This document shows, one piece after another, positions 14,516 to 26,800 of a DNA stretch of 64,000 nt. Location of the stretch: positions 22,396,455 to 22,460,454 of the forward strand of contig CAIIXF020000002.1 in NCBI GenBank assembly GCA_903813345.2, read 5' to 3'. Within the stretch, counting starts at the first letter, position 1. The number at the start of each line of letters is the position of its first letter. Source of the stretch: Owenia fusiformis (taxonomy: Eukaryota > Annelida > Polychaeta > Sabellida > Oweniidae). The notes under the pieces were generated by a model. That model searched no databases. It was not told where the DNA came from and saw only the letters and a program-made list of their open reading frames with translations. A program made the translations under genes and the position numbers.

Positions 14516-15875
14516 TCCATTTAAAAACCTTTGTAGATATGAAATGGTACCATCTACTCATCTTGATTCGCAAGGTTTCATTCGCGCCAACTTCATGTGT
14601 TAAAACCTTATTGGAAGTCAAAGATGCTATCTACTGCTCTCTAAATCAACTGTCCTGGATGCACATTGTCTAATCAACCATTGAGTCTCATCTTACCTAA
14701 ATGGATGATAATTGGCATGATCAAAATGAATCCTCCCTTTATGAAAATATCTCACATTATATTTTCTCAATGAGAGGAATCAGCAAGGAAAAATTGAACT
14801 TTGTCTGTTTTACTATGTGGTATTTTTCTAGTTCTGTCTTGAATAGGAATCTAATGAATCATTTTTAAGTTTAAAAGATATCATTGATGATATGTTGCAA
14901 GAGTAACATAGTTTTTGAGGGTTCAAAGATGTTTAGGGTTCAGTTATGCGAGTTAAACCTTGTTTGATTTTAAGTCGTTCTGATTGATAGGATTTTTGTT
15001 GTTTTTCCTTGATCATGTGATGATGACATTAAGCTTAATGAAGGTTTGAGGGCTTTATATTTTGGTCAGTTGATCTGGTATATGCTATACATGTTAAAGG
15101 GTCATATATTTGCTACATATGACATATATGTTAAGGGCTTATATCCTTTCATATTCATGAAGTTTTTATTATTACATATTTATGTAGGCCAGTGTTTTCA
15201 AAAAATATTCATATTCAGGCACCATTTTATGTGTGTTCGATGGCCTCAATTTTCTCTGTCCCCGGAAATCATTTCTTGTGTATTTTGTAGCAAATTGTGA
15301 TTGCCAAGAACTTGCCAAATTGTGATAGGTGTAATAGATGTTGATATAAGAAATATTATCAAAATAAGTCCCAATATTTGCAATGTTATTCGAGTATGGT
15401 GGTCCACAATAAATGAACAAAGTGAACGAAAAAGTTTTGTTTAAAAATATCTCAAAAATGAATAGCTAACAAAATTTCACCAAGACCAGATAATTACTTT
15501 TTTCAAAGATAATATTAGTTTTTAAAGAAAATTGGTTCATCATATAGGATTAAGAGATATCATTTCATATCCACATTTGCTTCTATGTTTGCGTTAGGAT
15601 ACACAAACTGTGATATTTGAAAAACATAGAATTGATCACTTTTTGGTTGAATATTCCTTGTATATTATCAAAAATTCTTCATTTTTAGGATGTTACTATA
15701 TGTGTATGACTTTTGTGCACTTGAATTCGTATGACTTTTGTGTACTTGGAATTCATATGTTGAAATATATCTTGTAATCCTAATTACAAACACTTCTAAA
15801 TGAAACAAACACACAAATATTGTATGCATAGAGTATGTGTTGATATTATTAATTATATTCTTAAACAAACCAAAT

Positions 15876-15968
15876 GAGTCTTGCATCAATCCCTAAATTG
15901 TCCCACTTCAGTGTCTCTGGCAGTAAAAAATAGATAGTAGGGGGAGAGTAGATTTAATACAAGACTAA
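15876..15968. mobile_element. MITE, TAGTCTTGC family, copy 2 (diverged)
   Basis: Begins GAGTCTTGCATC and ends ACAAGACTA at 93 bp, with a GGGGGAGAG segment on the right side matching the purine-rich right half of other copies. It lies about 210 bases upstream of cadherin exon A. Confidence 0.55.
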
Positions 15969-16180
15969 ACACAAATCAAGGCAGTTCATAAGATATGAAT
16001 TACAATACATAATAAAAAATTGTAACATAAATATAACAGATTCTTTTAATTTCAAGGAATAACCCTTTGTTTAAAGAGAACTTTCCAGGATGAATTGTCT
16101 GGCTGATTTTATTTAAATGTACATGTGTCTACTTTATTTTGAATTCAAGAAGTAAACATCTCTTCTATCTCTTCTTTCAG

Positions 16181-16379
16181 GTGACTATCACACTTATTGA
16201 CAAGAATGACAGTCCCCCAGAATTTACCCCTCCTCATTATGATGTCACGATACCAGAGAATGCAGTCCCTGATACCACGGTTACCACTGTACGTGCTACA
16301 GATGCGGACAAGACAGGAAGTCTCACTTATAGCATAACTGCAGGAAACGACGGCTCTTTTAGAATCAGTTCAACATCAG
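16181..16379 (+). CDS. Giant Fat/Dachsous-class cadherin, exon A (partial gene)
   Basis: This 199-nt exon lies between a CTTTCAG acceptor and a G|GTAGGT donor and runs from phase 0 to phase 1. It encodes the end of one cadherin repeat (VTITLIDKND) and the first half of the next (SPPEFTPPHYDVTIPENAV...DGSFRISSTS). Calcium-binding motifs visible are DKND, PEN and ATDAD. Cadherin repeats of this kind form long extracellular rods that bind other cadherins at cell contacts. Fat and Dachsous use them in planar polarity and Hippo signalling. The linker reads DKNDS rather than the canonical DxNDN. No signal peptide or membrane segment lies in the window, so this is the interior of the ectodomain. Fat-type, Dachsous-type and other large cadherins cannot be separated from repeats alone. 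Confidence 0.93.
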
Positions 16380-19300
16380 GTAGGTCAATCTTCAACATTT
16401 AGTTTATCAGTATCTCCGACTTTTTTTGTGGATTGCGTTCAGCAGTCGGTGTTCGGCATCTGTAATAATGGCAGGTAGTGACAGTTAATGCCTTGTGTAG
16501 ATATTTGTTTGGCAAAGATATTGAATAATGCAAAAGTTGAGAAGATAATCATGTATGAGTGTTGATAATTAAACCATCTATAACAGCAGGCGCATTAATC
16601 TTAGAAAAAATCAGTAATATTATTGAATTATATGAAAAATTGAGCAGAAATGAGTAATGGTAAGAATCACAGCATGTCTAATAGCTTGTTATATGATATA
16701 TCATACTGGTATGTGTATAATAGGATAAAACATAATTAACTTTAGTTCCCTTATAATGTGTATCCTCCTCTTGTATGAATCAGTTTTTTGTGATCAGAAG
16801 AAACCATAGTGAGGCTGGTAGCATGAAACCTTTCAGCACCCTCATTTGTGGTATTTAACACTGCATGATTTGGTACAAAAGAATTGCTTCTTTTTCAATG
16901 TGGTTTATGCGAACATGTGTTTCAAAATAAGTCATTAGATAATTATCTATGGGGCAGTTGATAGTGGAAATAGGCTAATATCTTTTGATGTTTTTAATTA
17001 GCCGTTACAAAAACATTTTAGTTGTTTTCCTAATTGATTTAAGCACATCAGACTGTAAAGTTTTTATTTATTCTTTGACATTATTGCATAGGTTTAACAT
17101 GTGGTGTTACCTTTCTGTTATAGCAAATATTTTTTCAGACACAATCCCGATCTCAAGAGCTTTATGCACTCCTTATTTGGATCGATTCGATTTTTGAATA
17201 GCTATGATAAAACACCAATAATTGTTAAAAGAGATCAACATAAATAAGTATAATTGATTGATTACTTGTTTCTGGCACTTTCGTGAGGTTGTTTGGTGCA
17301 TTATTGTAGTGTAATTGATTGATCCAACTTCATGTATTCAGGGAAAACAGCATGAAATGTGGGTTAGAAGCTAAATATTTAATGACCCCCTTAACTAAAA
17401 AAATGTGAATTATAGTATAAAAACAATCAATATGATATGAAAAGGTTTCTTGCTACTAATGTTAATTCATGAACTATTGGAATTTTATTTTAATAAAAGG
17501 GAATAATTTCTGAATCATTATTATAGAAGTTGTATAAAAATGGGTTTTCTAGCATTAAAACAATCAGAATTATGAAAAAAGTGTCCAAACCTACCTACCC
17601 TCTTTAGTTTGTGATACTGGGAAGGGGGGGGGGGGGTGCGAGCTCAAGATTTATTTTTGCCAATTTATGCATACCATTGCTCATTATTTTCTCACCTGCC
17701 TGCACCCATTTTATGGTCCAATTTTATGAGGGTATCATAATTTTTCATTTTCTTCAAACAATATCTTATGATTATCAAGCAACTGTCCGGAACAATTAAA
17801 GTACTGATTCGACTTTGATAGCTTTGTATTAAACTTTCGAATACAAATTCTGCTCATTTCATATTTGAGGAAATATTTAAGTGCCTTTTGTGCCATTTGT
17901 TTCAGGTGTAGTGAAAAATCGATTAAGAATTTCATTTCTCCTAATTTGAAGTTCATATGCTCAGTTGCCTAAATGGGCAATTAAATTTCGTTTATGCAGA
18001 AAATTCTGCCCATGTGTAAAATTAAAATGCCTGATACTTCTAATTATGAAGTTTTACATCTTCATTTAGTATGGTGTCTGAACAACGCCCATTTTTTATG
18101 TGGACGGACCCCTGCATTGGTTTTGATGTTTTTTCTTGTCTTATTTTTACGATTCATGACTCAATTATTTCATGTGAACTGTTAAATCGTTTGATCATTT
18201 TAACATCAGACATGTTTTTTATTTTGTGTATGTTTTTATTTGTTATTTTCTTAATCTTTCGTAAATATGTTTTAATCATGTTTAATAGGCTTGTGATTTT
18301 TATGAGAAAAGCGTGAGAGCTTTGAAATAGGCACATGTCATGATTTATCTTTGTTAATCATATGCATTGTAACATGGCATTAATAAGAACTTTGAGTCTG
18401 TTTTCTGCTTGAGATTTACTAGGACACAATTCACATTGGTAAAAATCCCAATTATTTCTTTAATTCTAGTGATAAAATGAGGTTTATCCATTAGGACAAT
18501 AAGAAGCATCTGAATTAGAGAAACCCAATTAATTAATAATCTGTGACTTACTTATTGCCATTATTAAAGGTAGAAATTGTTAATTTCTCATTTTGTCTTC
18601 AAGATTAATGTCTTTAATGGAAGAATGGCAATTTACGGAGAAAATATTTTCTAAATTATCCAGTGATATTAAGGATATTATTTCACTATTGTTGTTTCCG
18701 ATAGATGCCTAATGAGAATATGAGGTGGCAAGAATGAGTAGAGCTACACCACATTTCAATTATACTTTCCCATAAAATTGAATATATTTTATTTATTGGC
18801 TTGTGTGCCATGAAAAGAATAACTGAAACGTCATAAAATTCATGTTTTATGAATTTCCACTGACACTTGAATAGATCAAGATTTTCAGACGATACTTCAG
18901 AATTTTCTTCAGGTACTTGACGATGTTCAGACGAACATTCAATAAATATTTAAATATTTCATATTTCAATCCAAAAACATCCATTTACATTTTATGTATC
19001 TTAGTCAGGCTTTTAATATCTAAAAGCCATCAATGGTTGGGTCTAAAAGGTGATCATAATTAGTCGATGTTCAACTTTCGTTTAACAACTTCATTGTTCA
19101 GCAAAATAATATTCAAAAAGTTTGAATAAAATATTCAAGTGAATTTAATCATTTGGAAGTTTTGACATTCCTAATTTATTATCAAACTATAGCAGGCTTC
19201 AAAAATTGTATTATTTCTGATTTTCTAGATATTACGAATTAATTCAACAATGTTATCTCTGTTTCCATGGTTTTTAATGCTTTTTAGTTCCCTCTATACA

Positions 19301-20071
19301 GTTATCTTTGATTGGTATAAACTAAATGTGGGACTGTTCAATTGTTAAAAAATATCATGTCCTTTTATGGGGAAAGCTCAACATTGTGAAAATACAAAAA
19401 CTGGTCAAGTTAGGTGATTCTGTCTTCTCCTGGTCAATTTACTCCAAAGAGAGTTGATAATATACTAAGATCTGGAAAAAAGGTAAAAATAAATCCCTGA
19501 GATCTGAGGGTATTATCCCTTGTCTTATAGCACACCTGGAGCCGATGATATTCAATTATGACACACTGTTATTAATGATTACCTGTATCGATGAATTATG
19601 AGTAATATATAATTATACATACTCACCTGTACTCACCTTTATGTACTACATTACTATAACATACCTGTCCATTCATAATTCATATAAGTTGGAGCACCTG
19701 CGTACAACATGTTTTTGAATATTCACTTGTAGATTGAATTAAACACTTGTAATGTATTGTGTAATCTTATGTTGTGCCTCTAAGCTAAAAACTACTTAAT
19801 CAAAAATAACTAGTAATTAGTATGTCATCAGAAGGGAACTAGAAATTGGCATGTTTTGGGTATATATGTGTGCATTAAAAAGATGTTTAGTGGAATACTT
19901 TTGTACGTAGTAATGTGACCCATAAATGTAATGTTTGAAATATACAGCTGTAAGTGGAACACCTTCCAAGTGGAACACTTTTTTAAGTACCAAAGGTGTT
20001 TCGCTTAAACATCTGCTGTTCTTTTGAAAGCTTGAGAGTTCTGTTAATTTACTGTTCATGTATATCTCCAG
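16380..20071 (+). other. Cadherin intron A-B
   Basis: 3.7-kb phase-1 intron bounded by GTAGGT and TCTCCAG. It contains a G13 tract at 17624-17636 and, 64 bases after the donor, a short segment (16443-16495) that resembles one just upstream of exon C. Nothing coding is evident. Confidence 0.8.
17624..17636 (+). repeat. G13 homopolymer
   Basis: Thirteen consecutive G in a cadherin intron, following a pyrimidine-rich CCTACCTACCC segment about 30 bases upstream. Confidence 0.9.
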
Positions 20072-20415
20072 GTCTGATAACCACTGTCGGGACTCTAGAT
20101 CGTGAGACAATCTCCCTCTACTCACTAACTGTGCGTGCTTACGATGGCAGCCAGAGCTCATTCTGCGACGTCAATGTCAACGTCACAGATATCAACGATG
20201 AATACCCACAATTCTTACAACAGTGGTATTACTTCGATGTGGCGGAGGACACACGTATTGATACAATTGTCGCAAGGATATCAGCGATGGATAAAGATCA
20301 AGGACAGAATGCATTGGTGCATTACAGAATGGAGTCGGAATGGGGTCGGGATAAATTCTCACTAGATGACAGCACTGGCATGATTAAACTTGTCGGGAAA
20401 CTGGATTATGAGCAA
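20072..20415 (+). CDS. Giant cadherin, exon B
   Basis: A 344-nt exon after TCTCCAG and before GTAAGT, running from phase 1 to phase 0. Its first bases complete the glycine codon split with exon A. It encodes GLITTVGTLDRETISLY..., the linker DINDEYPQF, and most of the next repeat through AMDKDQGQN to KLDYEQ. The LDRE, DIND and DKD motifs are the expected calcium ligands. The linker ends in Glu instead of Asn. A minus-strand open frame across this exon (19817-20161) is only its shadow. Joining to exon A is supported by phase and by continuity of the cadherin fold. Confidence 0.95.
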
Positions 20416-20490
20416 GTAAGTAGTGACGGTTTGTTCATGTTCGGAATATTTTCCATAATCGTGTTTTTATCCAGTTAAAAATGCATGTAC

Positions 20491-20654
20491 CAGTGATCTC
20501 CACAGGATTTTTCCCAAATGGGTGCAAGATTCTCATTTTCACAATTCAGTTCAAAATCGGTCAAAATATGCCCATTCTCGTGATTTTTCTCATTTTCAAG
20601 TAGGTGCAAATGGGGCGTGCTGCGCCCACTTGCTTTAATGTGTGGATATCACTG
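20491..20654. mobile_element. 164-bp MITE with CAGTGATNTCCAC ends, 5-bp TSD TGTAC
   Basis: The element begins CAGTGATCTCCACAGG and ends GTGGATATCACTG, an inverted repeat of about 13 bp with one mismatch. It is flanked on both sides by the direct repeat TGTAC (20486-20490 and 20655-20659). The right half contains a GGGCGTGCTGCGCCC palindrome. CAGTG-type ends with a 5-bp duplication would fit hAT-like (5-bp TSD) or similar families. The superfamily call is tentative. Confidence 0.7.
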
Positions 20655-21194
20655 TGTACTGACTAGATTTCCCTAAAATGCTTTTTGAATAACATATTTT
20701 TTGAATGCGACTAACTATTACATATAGTTGTATGTTATATTTACCATCGCCATGGCAATGTAAGCCGTAGCCTGTAAGTGATATTCTTCTGTTGTAAAGA
20801 CTGACCTGGTGCATATTTATTTTTATGAGATAAAACTAATATCTTAAAACCTGTCAGTAAAGAAACAGAATCAGTAAGAAAAATAAGAAAATGTGTATTT
20901 GATTCCATTCATCCCAGTGATTGTGTAAACCCTAACTACACCCAGGTGTATCTCTAACATGAGAACTACCTGATCAGACCAAATTACGCTTAATATACTA
21001 GGCTTCATACAGGGAACTACTTTTTTAGATGCTGTCTTGTTGTTCCTGCAGACAATATCTGTTCTCATTCAAAATTCATTGTCACTTTCTAGGTCAGAAG
21101 TGAATTTTACTGAAGCATGCAATGAAGATATTTGCCAACTAGTTTTATTATGTCCCCACCACATAGTGTGGGGCCATATTGTCGTCCTAGGCGC

Positions 21195-21247
21195 GTCCGT
21201 CCGTCTGTCTGTCTGTCTGGTTGTCTGTCTGTCCGTCCGTACGTCCG
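21195..21247 (+). repeat. GTCC/GTCT microsatellite
   Basis: About thirteen tetranucleotide units alternating blocks of GTCC and GTCT, near the left end of the 1.47-kb element. Confidence 0.9.
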
Positions 21248-21721
21248 GCAGTTTTCTCCAAAACCGCTACAGGTATCACCTTCTAATTTTCAGGAATAAC
21301 TTATGAGTGCCTATAGATGTGGATGAAAAAAATTTAACTCGAAACCTACTTCCTGTCGGCCATTTTGAAGTCAAATGCTAAAATCCTTGTCTGCAAACTT
21401 TAAGAAAAACTGCTTCACAGTTGCATTTAAAACTTTAACATCTTGTTCAGCTCACTTCATTCTAGATCTGATTAGGTTTTGGACCTGCTAGCTCAGTCAT
21501 GTCAGCCATTTTGAATGTCTTAAGAAAAGTTAGCGCGCGATAATACTTTGTATCATATTCAATGGTGTTTTTGAGTTTTCATACTTTAACTATTTAGTAG
21601 CTTTATAAATAATTTCAGATGTACTTTGCTGTAAAAGCCTACTTTATTGTTAACAGTAGTTATATGTGATAATTTTGTAAAAAGAAATCAGCAAATACTC
21701 ATAAGGACTTTTTTATTGTCG

Positions 21722-22540
21722 GCCATTTTGGATTTTTCGGTCCTAAAATCTTGTCTGTGAAGTCTTGTCTGCGCGTTTTCAGGTGAACCGTTTGGTGGAT
21801 CAATTTCAAATTTTCAGGGATGATTCTTAGTATAAAAATCTATATCTCATTAGTTTTTTGGCATTCTGGGTAAATGTCAAGGCAGCCATTTTGGATTTTC
21901 CGTCCTAAAATCTTGTCTGTAAAGTCTTGTCTACTCGTTTTCAGGTGAACTGTTTGGTAGATCAATTTCAAATTTTCAGGAATGATTCTTAGTATGAAAA
22001 TCTAGAACTCATTAGTTTTTTTGCATTCTGGGTAAATGTCAAGGCAGCCATTTTGGATTTTCCGTCTTAAAATCTTGCCTGTAAAGTCTTGTCTACGCGT
22101 TTTTAGGTGAACGTTTTGGTAGATCAATTTCAAATTTTCAGGGATGATTCTTTGTATGAAAATCTACATCTGATTACTTTTTTGCATTCTGCGTAAATGT
22201 TAAGGCAGCCATTTTGGATTTTCTGTCCTAAAATCTTGTCTGTAAAGTCTTGTCTACCCGTTTTCAGGTGAACCGTTTGGTAGATCAATTTCATATTTTC
22301 AGGGATGATTCTTAGTATGAAAATCTACAAACAGATTAGTTTTTTGATATTCTTGGTAAATGTCAATGCAGCCATTTTGGATTTTCCATCCTGAAATCTT
22401 GTCTGTAAAGTCTTCTTTACATGTTTTCTGGTTAACTGTGTGACGGATCAATTTCAGGGGTGGTTCTTAGTATGAAAATCTAGAACTGACTAAATTTTGG
22501 GCATTCTGGGTAAATTTTAAGGTGGCCACTTTGGATTTTC
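21722..22540 (+). repeat. ~162-bp tandem array, about five units
   Basis: The anchor GCCATTTTGGATTTT (last copy diverged) recurs at 21722, 21885, 22047, 22208, 22371 and 22525, spacings of 163, 162, 161, 163 and 154. Each unit also has AATCTTGTCTGTAAAGTCTT, a GGTGAACCGTTTGG-like word, and TCAATTTCAAATTTTCAGG. The final unit is shortened. It is embedded in the 1.47-kb element. Confidence 0.92.
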
Positions 22541-23620
22541 CGTCCTCAAATTGTGTTGGTAAAGTCTTGTCTACTCATTTTCAGGATAACCATTTCACGG
22601 GATCACCACTTGGTGGGGACATTTTGTACACATTTGTGTTCTTGTTTTCAATCTTTCCAAAATTTCATACCTGAGAATTCCAAAATGATTATTGATTGCC
22701 ATTCTATATTTCTAAGCTTATTTGAATTTATTACCATCCCCTTGTATAAACTACACTAATTTGCGGCTAATAATGCTTTTGAGCCTTGCACAGCACTAAA
22801 TAAATAAAAATAGACATATTTCTGTAAAAAAAAGGATTAAGGCATTTTCCGATGTCTGGTCCATTCCGGCTCTTACCATCGTGAGATATCACAGCCTTCT
22901 CTCAGTTTCCTTCCTTCTTGTGCATAGCAGAGATGGTCTGAGTATCAGAATGGGCTCTTACCCTTCTATGCTCTTTCTCCATCAACACTTGAGCATTAGA
23001 TAGGCTAAATACAGGCTAATATACCATAAAACCAGCCATAAAATAACCTTACCCTCCAAGTAAAGCCTCAAGTCTGGAAATTTGTAATAAAGTTAAGAAC
23101 ACGGGAACTTGTCAAAACTTACTTTTTGGTTATGATGGATTGATGTCAATATGACTTTCAGTGAAAGAACTAATATTTAATTTTGTCAAAGACATTCTGA
23201 TTAAATATACCTTTATTTTTTAAAGGTCATTCCATTTAGATATATTTTTAGAAGTGTGTATTCATGGTTTGAATTCAAAGTTTCATTTACATAGATCTAT
23301 TGTTCGTGAAAGTATCAGAAAAGAAGCAAGAGGCAAAAGCCTTTGTTAATTCCTCTATTGAAATACTGTTTCCCCTCCTATTGTGAGGTTTTGCTATATA
23401 TTTTCTCATATTCTAGGCACCCAGGGTATATTTTACCTGACCTTACCAGTGTATGAGTTAACATGTACATGTGGATGGTTTTCGGCAGAACTTGGTGTTT
23501 GGCATTCAGTGTTTGGTGTTTGGCATTTTGCAGTCAGTGTCTGTAACAAATAGCAGGTGGTGACATTTTGCATGTTAATGCCTTGTTACATCTTTATTAT
23601 TAAGATGTTTTACATTTCAG

Positions 23621-23822
23621 ATGGAGCATTATATAATGACAATGTCAGCTATTGATGAAGGCACATCACCCAAAACGAGCACTGTATCTGTTTATGTGAA
23701 CGTCCTGGATACAAATGACAACACCCCAGCTTTTAGTCAGTCAAGTTATAACCATGCTATCCTAGAGAATTCTACCATAGGAACTAGTGTAACCACTGTC
23801 ACTGCAACTGATAAGGATTCAG
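23621..23822 (+). CDS. Giant cadherin, exon C
   Basis: A 202-nt exon after TACATTTCAG and before G|GTATGT, running from phase 0 to phase 1. It encodes MEHYIMTMSAIDEG..., linker DTNDNTPAF, then SYNHAILENSTIGTSVTTVTATDKDS. The leading ATG is an internal methionine codon, not a start: it continues LDYEQ of exon B in phase. Canonical calcium motifs DTNDN, LEN and ATDKD are present. Confidence 0.95.
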
Positions 23823-26800
23823 GTATGTTGTCATAGCAATCATTTTATTGCCATAGTAACCAGGAGACAATTGTGTCATGGATGGAACAAAACAATTTCC
23901 TCTTAATATGTGCAAAGTATTTTGTATAACAAATAAGTTAAGTATTAATCAGCAAGTCTAGAAAAACTCCGTCTGCAGCCATTAAAATTCCATGGTCAAA
24001 ACTCAGATCATATTCCAGTTTTTCTGGTAAAAATTCCGTATTCTGTGGCCATTTGTTATAATCATAGCACCAGGATCACTTATGAAAAATCTAATGTCAC
24101 AAATGCCCCCTTAGAATAAGGTAATTTTTGTTCCCTAAGATTAACCAATGATTAATGTACAAGTTAAAACCTGATTAGGAACTGCTAAAATACGTGAATC
24201 ATCTTTGGGCCAAATTTTTTAAAGATTCTGACAAATGTTCCTGTCAATGTGTATATTTAATGTGTTTTTAGCTGATAATCTGGCCTAATTAGCTGATATA
24301 TAATACATGATTTAAAGGCTATTTATCATTTTGATGAATGTAGGGTCTCATTTTCACTTATCACTTACATGTGGGGATTGCATTTAACTGAACCTTGGAA
24401 AATATTATAGTTATTGAATTTCAGTCTCTAGAAGATAAGAATTTTTTCGTCTTATATTTCTGCATGTATGTGTATCAATATTTCGAATATGGTGCAGATT
24501 TTGATTTGTTTCCTCGTTGAGATTTAAGAATGGAAAATATGACAGAATTTCAAGAAATAAAACGAAGGGGATTGACACTGACCATTTGAGCTTATTAAGA
24601 TTATATACTTTACACTAATGACCCTTAAGTAGAATGATATCAATTATCCTACTATGAGGATTTAAGAACTTCTTTTCTGGAATAAGTCAAACTATGGCTG
24701 GTATATACAGTATGTGATATCTTGTATTTAATCTTTAAATACTAAATATTTTCTCTTTTTGTGATATTTCAAAAAAAAGTATGAAAGACAAATGCTGTTA
24801 AACGTTGCAATACATAAAATGTTTGACTTTGATATATTAGGTTTCAAAGGATCGTTTTGTATTTTAGATGATGGATCGTTTAGTGATTACCAAAAATTTA
24901 TCAATGTAACATAGCCTAAGTGACATATTAGAGATACATAGACCCTGATATGCTATCATTTTATCCCTACATTACACTAATGGTATATTAAATAGCTGTT
25001 TTTTTGTCTGTGGGAGACTCTTGCCTTTAATGTTATAAACATTTTTATTGTAAGATACCTCATAGAGTAGACCCAGGGTTAGATTTGCGGTTGAGCTTTC
25101 TTCCAAAAATATTTTTGAATGTCAGACTGTCATAGAAACTTACGGTTCTTCAGTTTTATACAATATCGCTAGACAATATTTGTTAAATAACTTCTTTAGG
25201 AGTGTTAAGATTTCCTGAAGTCCAGTCAATCTTTAATGTCTCTTGAAACGCAAATTTGATACTTAATGCTGAGTTAGTGTGACATAGAACAATTGAATTT
25301 AACTGAATTTGTCAGGTATCTAATTTCTTTGTTAAACTGACTCTTGGATTCGATTAAACTAACCGCAGGGAATACACATGCTTTTTATTTGTGTTTGAGA
25401 ATATTAAGAAATTATTCCAATTATATTTATGCTGATCGTTATGTCCATTCAATATTGACACAAGAAGTGTCCATTCAATAATTATTATGCTCCAAGAATT
25501 AAAGTTTCATCCTTTTAGAATTTAGACTATTTCTCTAATATATTTTTAAAGATTGTTTGATATTTTTGCATTTCTGTATAACAATACAGACGATTTACTA
25601 TATATCTGTTCATAGGTTTTTTCATTTTTTCCTTCTTTTTTGGTTTTATAAGTGAAAAGTTGTAATTTTATTTGAGGGAATATAGAATTGTACAAAATGT
25701 ATGAAACCATAGAAATACATCTGTTAGTATCTCTATTTGAAGAAATAACAATTGAATTGTGATTTTCAAATCTTCTCTGAGGATTTAGCCAGACTAGAAA
25801 TTATTAGTTAGTTAGTTCAAATGTTAGCCCAATAGAAAAGGTCAAGCTGCATGCAGAGTGGGTATGTAGAGTGGACACAGAGTCATTCCAAACCCCTGGG
25901 ATTTCACCTCTACCCCCTGGGTTATTTGCCACTTTAAAATTTGACCCTCTCGTGTAGCCACTCCCTACCCCTAAAGCCTGACATACGGACCAAACATACA
26001 ATACGAAACATACAATACAGTGCTAGAACAAAATTAGTTTAGTTATATTACCCCCAGCTAAAATATTCTTGACATTACCTCAAAAATAGAAAATCCTCTT
26101 AGATCAGACAACATTGGGACATTTGATGACAGAGTCAAGCCCCTGGATAAGGATCTGAATTCATAACTCAGAAATATCACACCCTGTAATATTATCACAT
26201 CACACTATAATCCTGTTACATTTCGATCCAGATCTGAAGTTTAGATTTAATTTTGACTAAGTTATGAGTAATGTTATTCAAAGACATTAGAATTTAACAA
26301 AACCGTTGAGTGTCTATGTTTCATAAATTGATATATTGAACTTGTAACTCTATCCCTGGTTTAACAGGGTTGTGACATATCATTTTGTAACCCATTCTGT
26401 CCCAGTCAGGAGCCAGGTCTATTTTGATTGATACCCCCTAATTTTAAAAGCTCACTTATCTTCCCATATTCAACAATATTTCTCATAAATATGAATGGGG
26501 CCTCAGATTTTTTGCCATTTTTGTACAATTTTGAGTGTTTACTACATATCTATTTACTTAACTTGTCATTAATTTCATCCTAAAAGGATCTATTTTGCAT
26601 TTGAAACCATGGCAACTGAGATATTTTTAGTACAATATCGCTTTAATAATATTACTTGTAAAGGACATGTGTTTTCTTATGAATATCAGGTTTTAATTCA
26701 TTCATGAATTTGTAATCTTATGCAGAATCTGAATAAATTTTATTCACTTCACTTCACTTTGTGAATCCTCAGTATTAAATTCATGAAAAAATCAAAATGT

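Larger units (their letters stand above)
640..16180. other. 15.5 kb without a recognisable exon
   Basis: All open frames here are short, AT-driven and lack domain resemblance. The stretch holds scattered foldback repeats (for example 13075-13151), two AGTCTTGC-ended MITEs, poly-G or poly-C tracts at 8575-8587 and 9650-9661, and a loosely repeated pair of segments around 2530-2655 and 2700-2820. Because the cadherin exon at 16181 starts inside a cadherin repeat, upstream cadherin exons must exist either here (short and unrecognised by me) or before the window. In the latter case the gene ending at 576 would be nested in a cadherin intron. Confidence 0.5.
21150..22622. mobile_element. 1.47-kb non-coding element bounded by ATGTCCCCACCA / TGGTGGGGACAT
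   Basis: A 12-bp perfect inverted repeat marks both ends. Inside the left end is a GTCC/GTCT tetranucleotide microsatellite, and the right half is a tandem array of roughly 162-bp units. No open frame of note is present, so it is non-autonomous. No clear target duplication was resolved. Elements with a CCCCACC edge followed by a GTCCGTCC-type run recur in several marine invertebrate genomes, by general recollection only. Confidence 0.7.
20416..23620 (+). other. Cadherin intron B-C
   Basis: 3.2-kb phase-0 intron. It carries a 164-bp MITE starting 75 bases after the donor and a 1.47-kb CCCCACC-bounded element with an internal tandem array, listed separately. Confidence 0.85.

Noticed and set aside
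19817-20161. 114-residue minus-strand open frame
   Set aside because: It is the shadow of cadherin exon B on the opposite strand.
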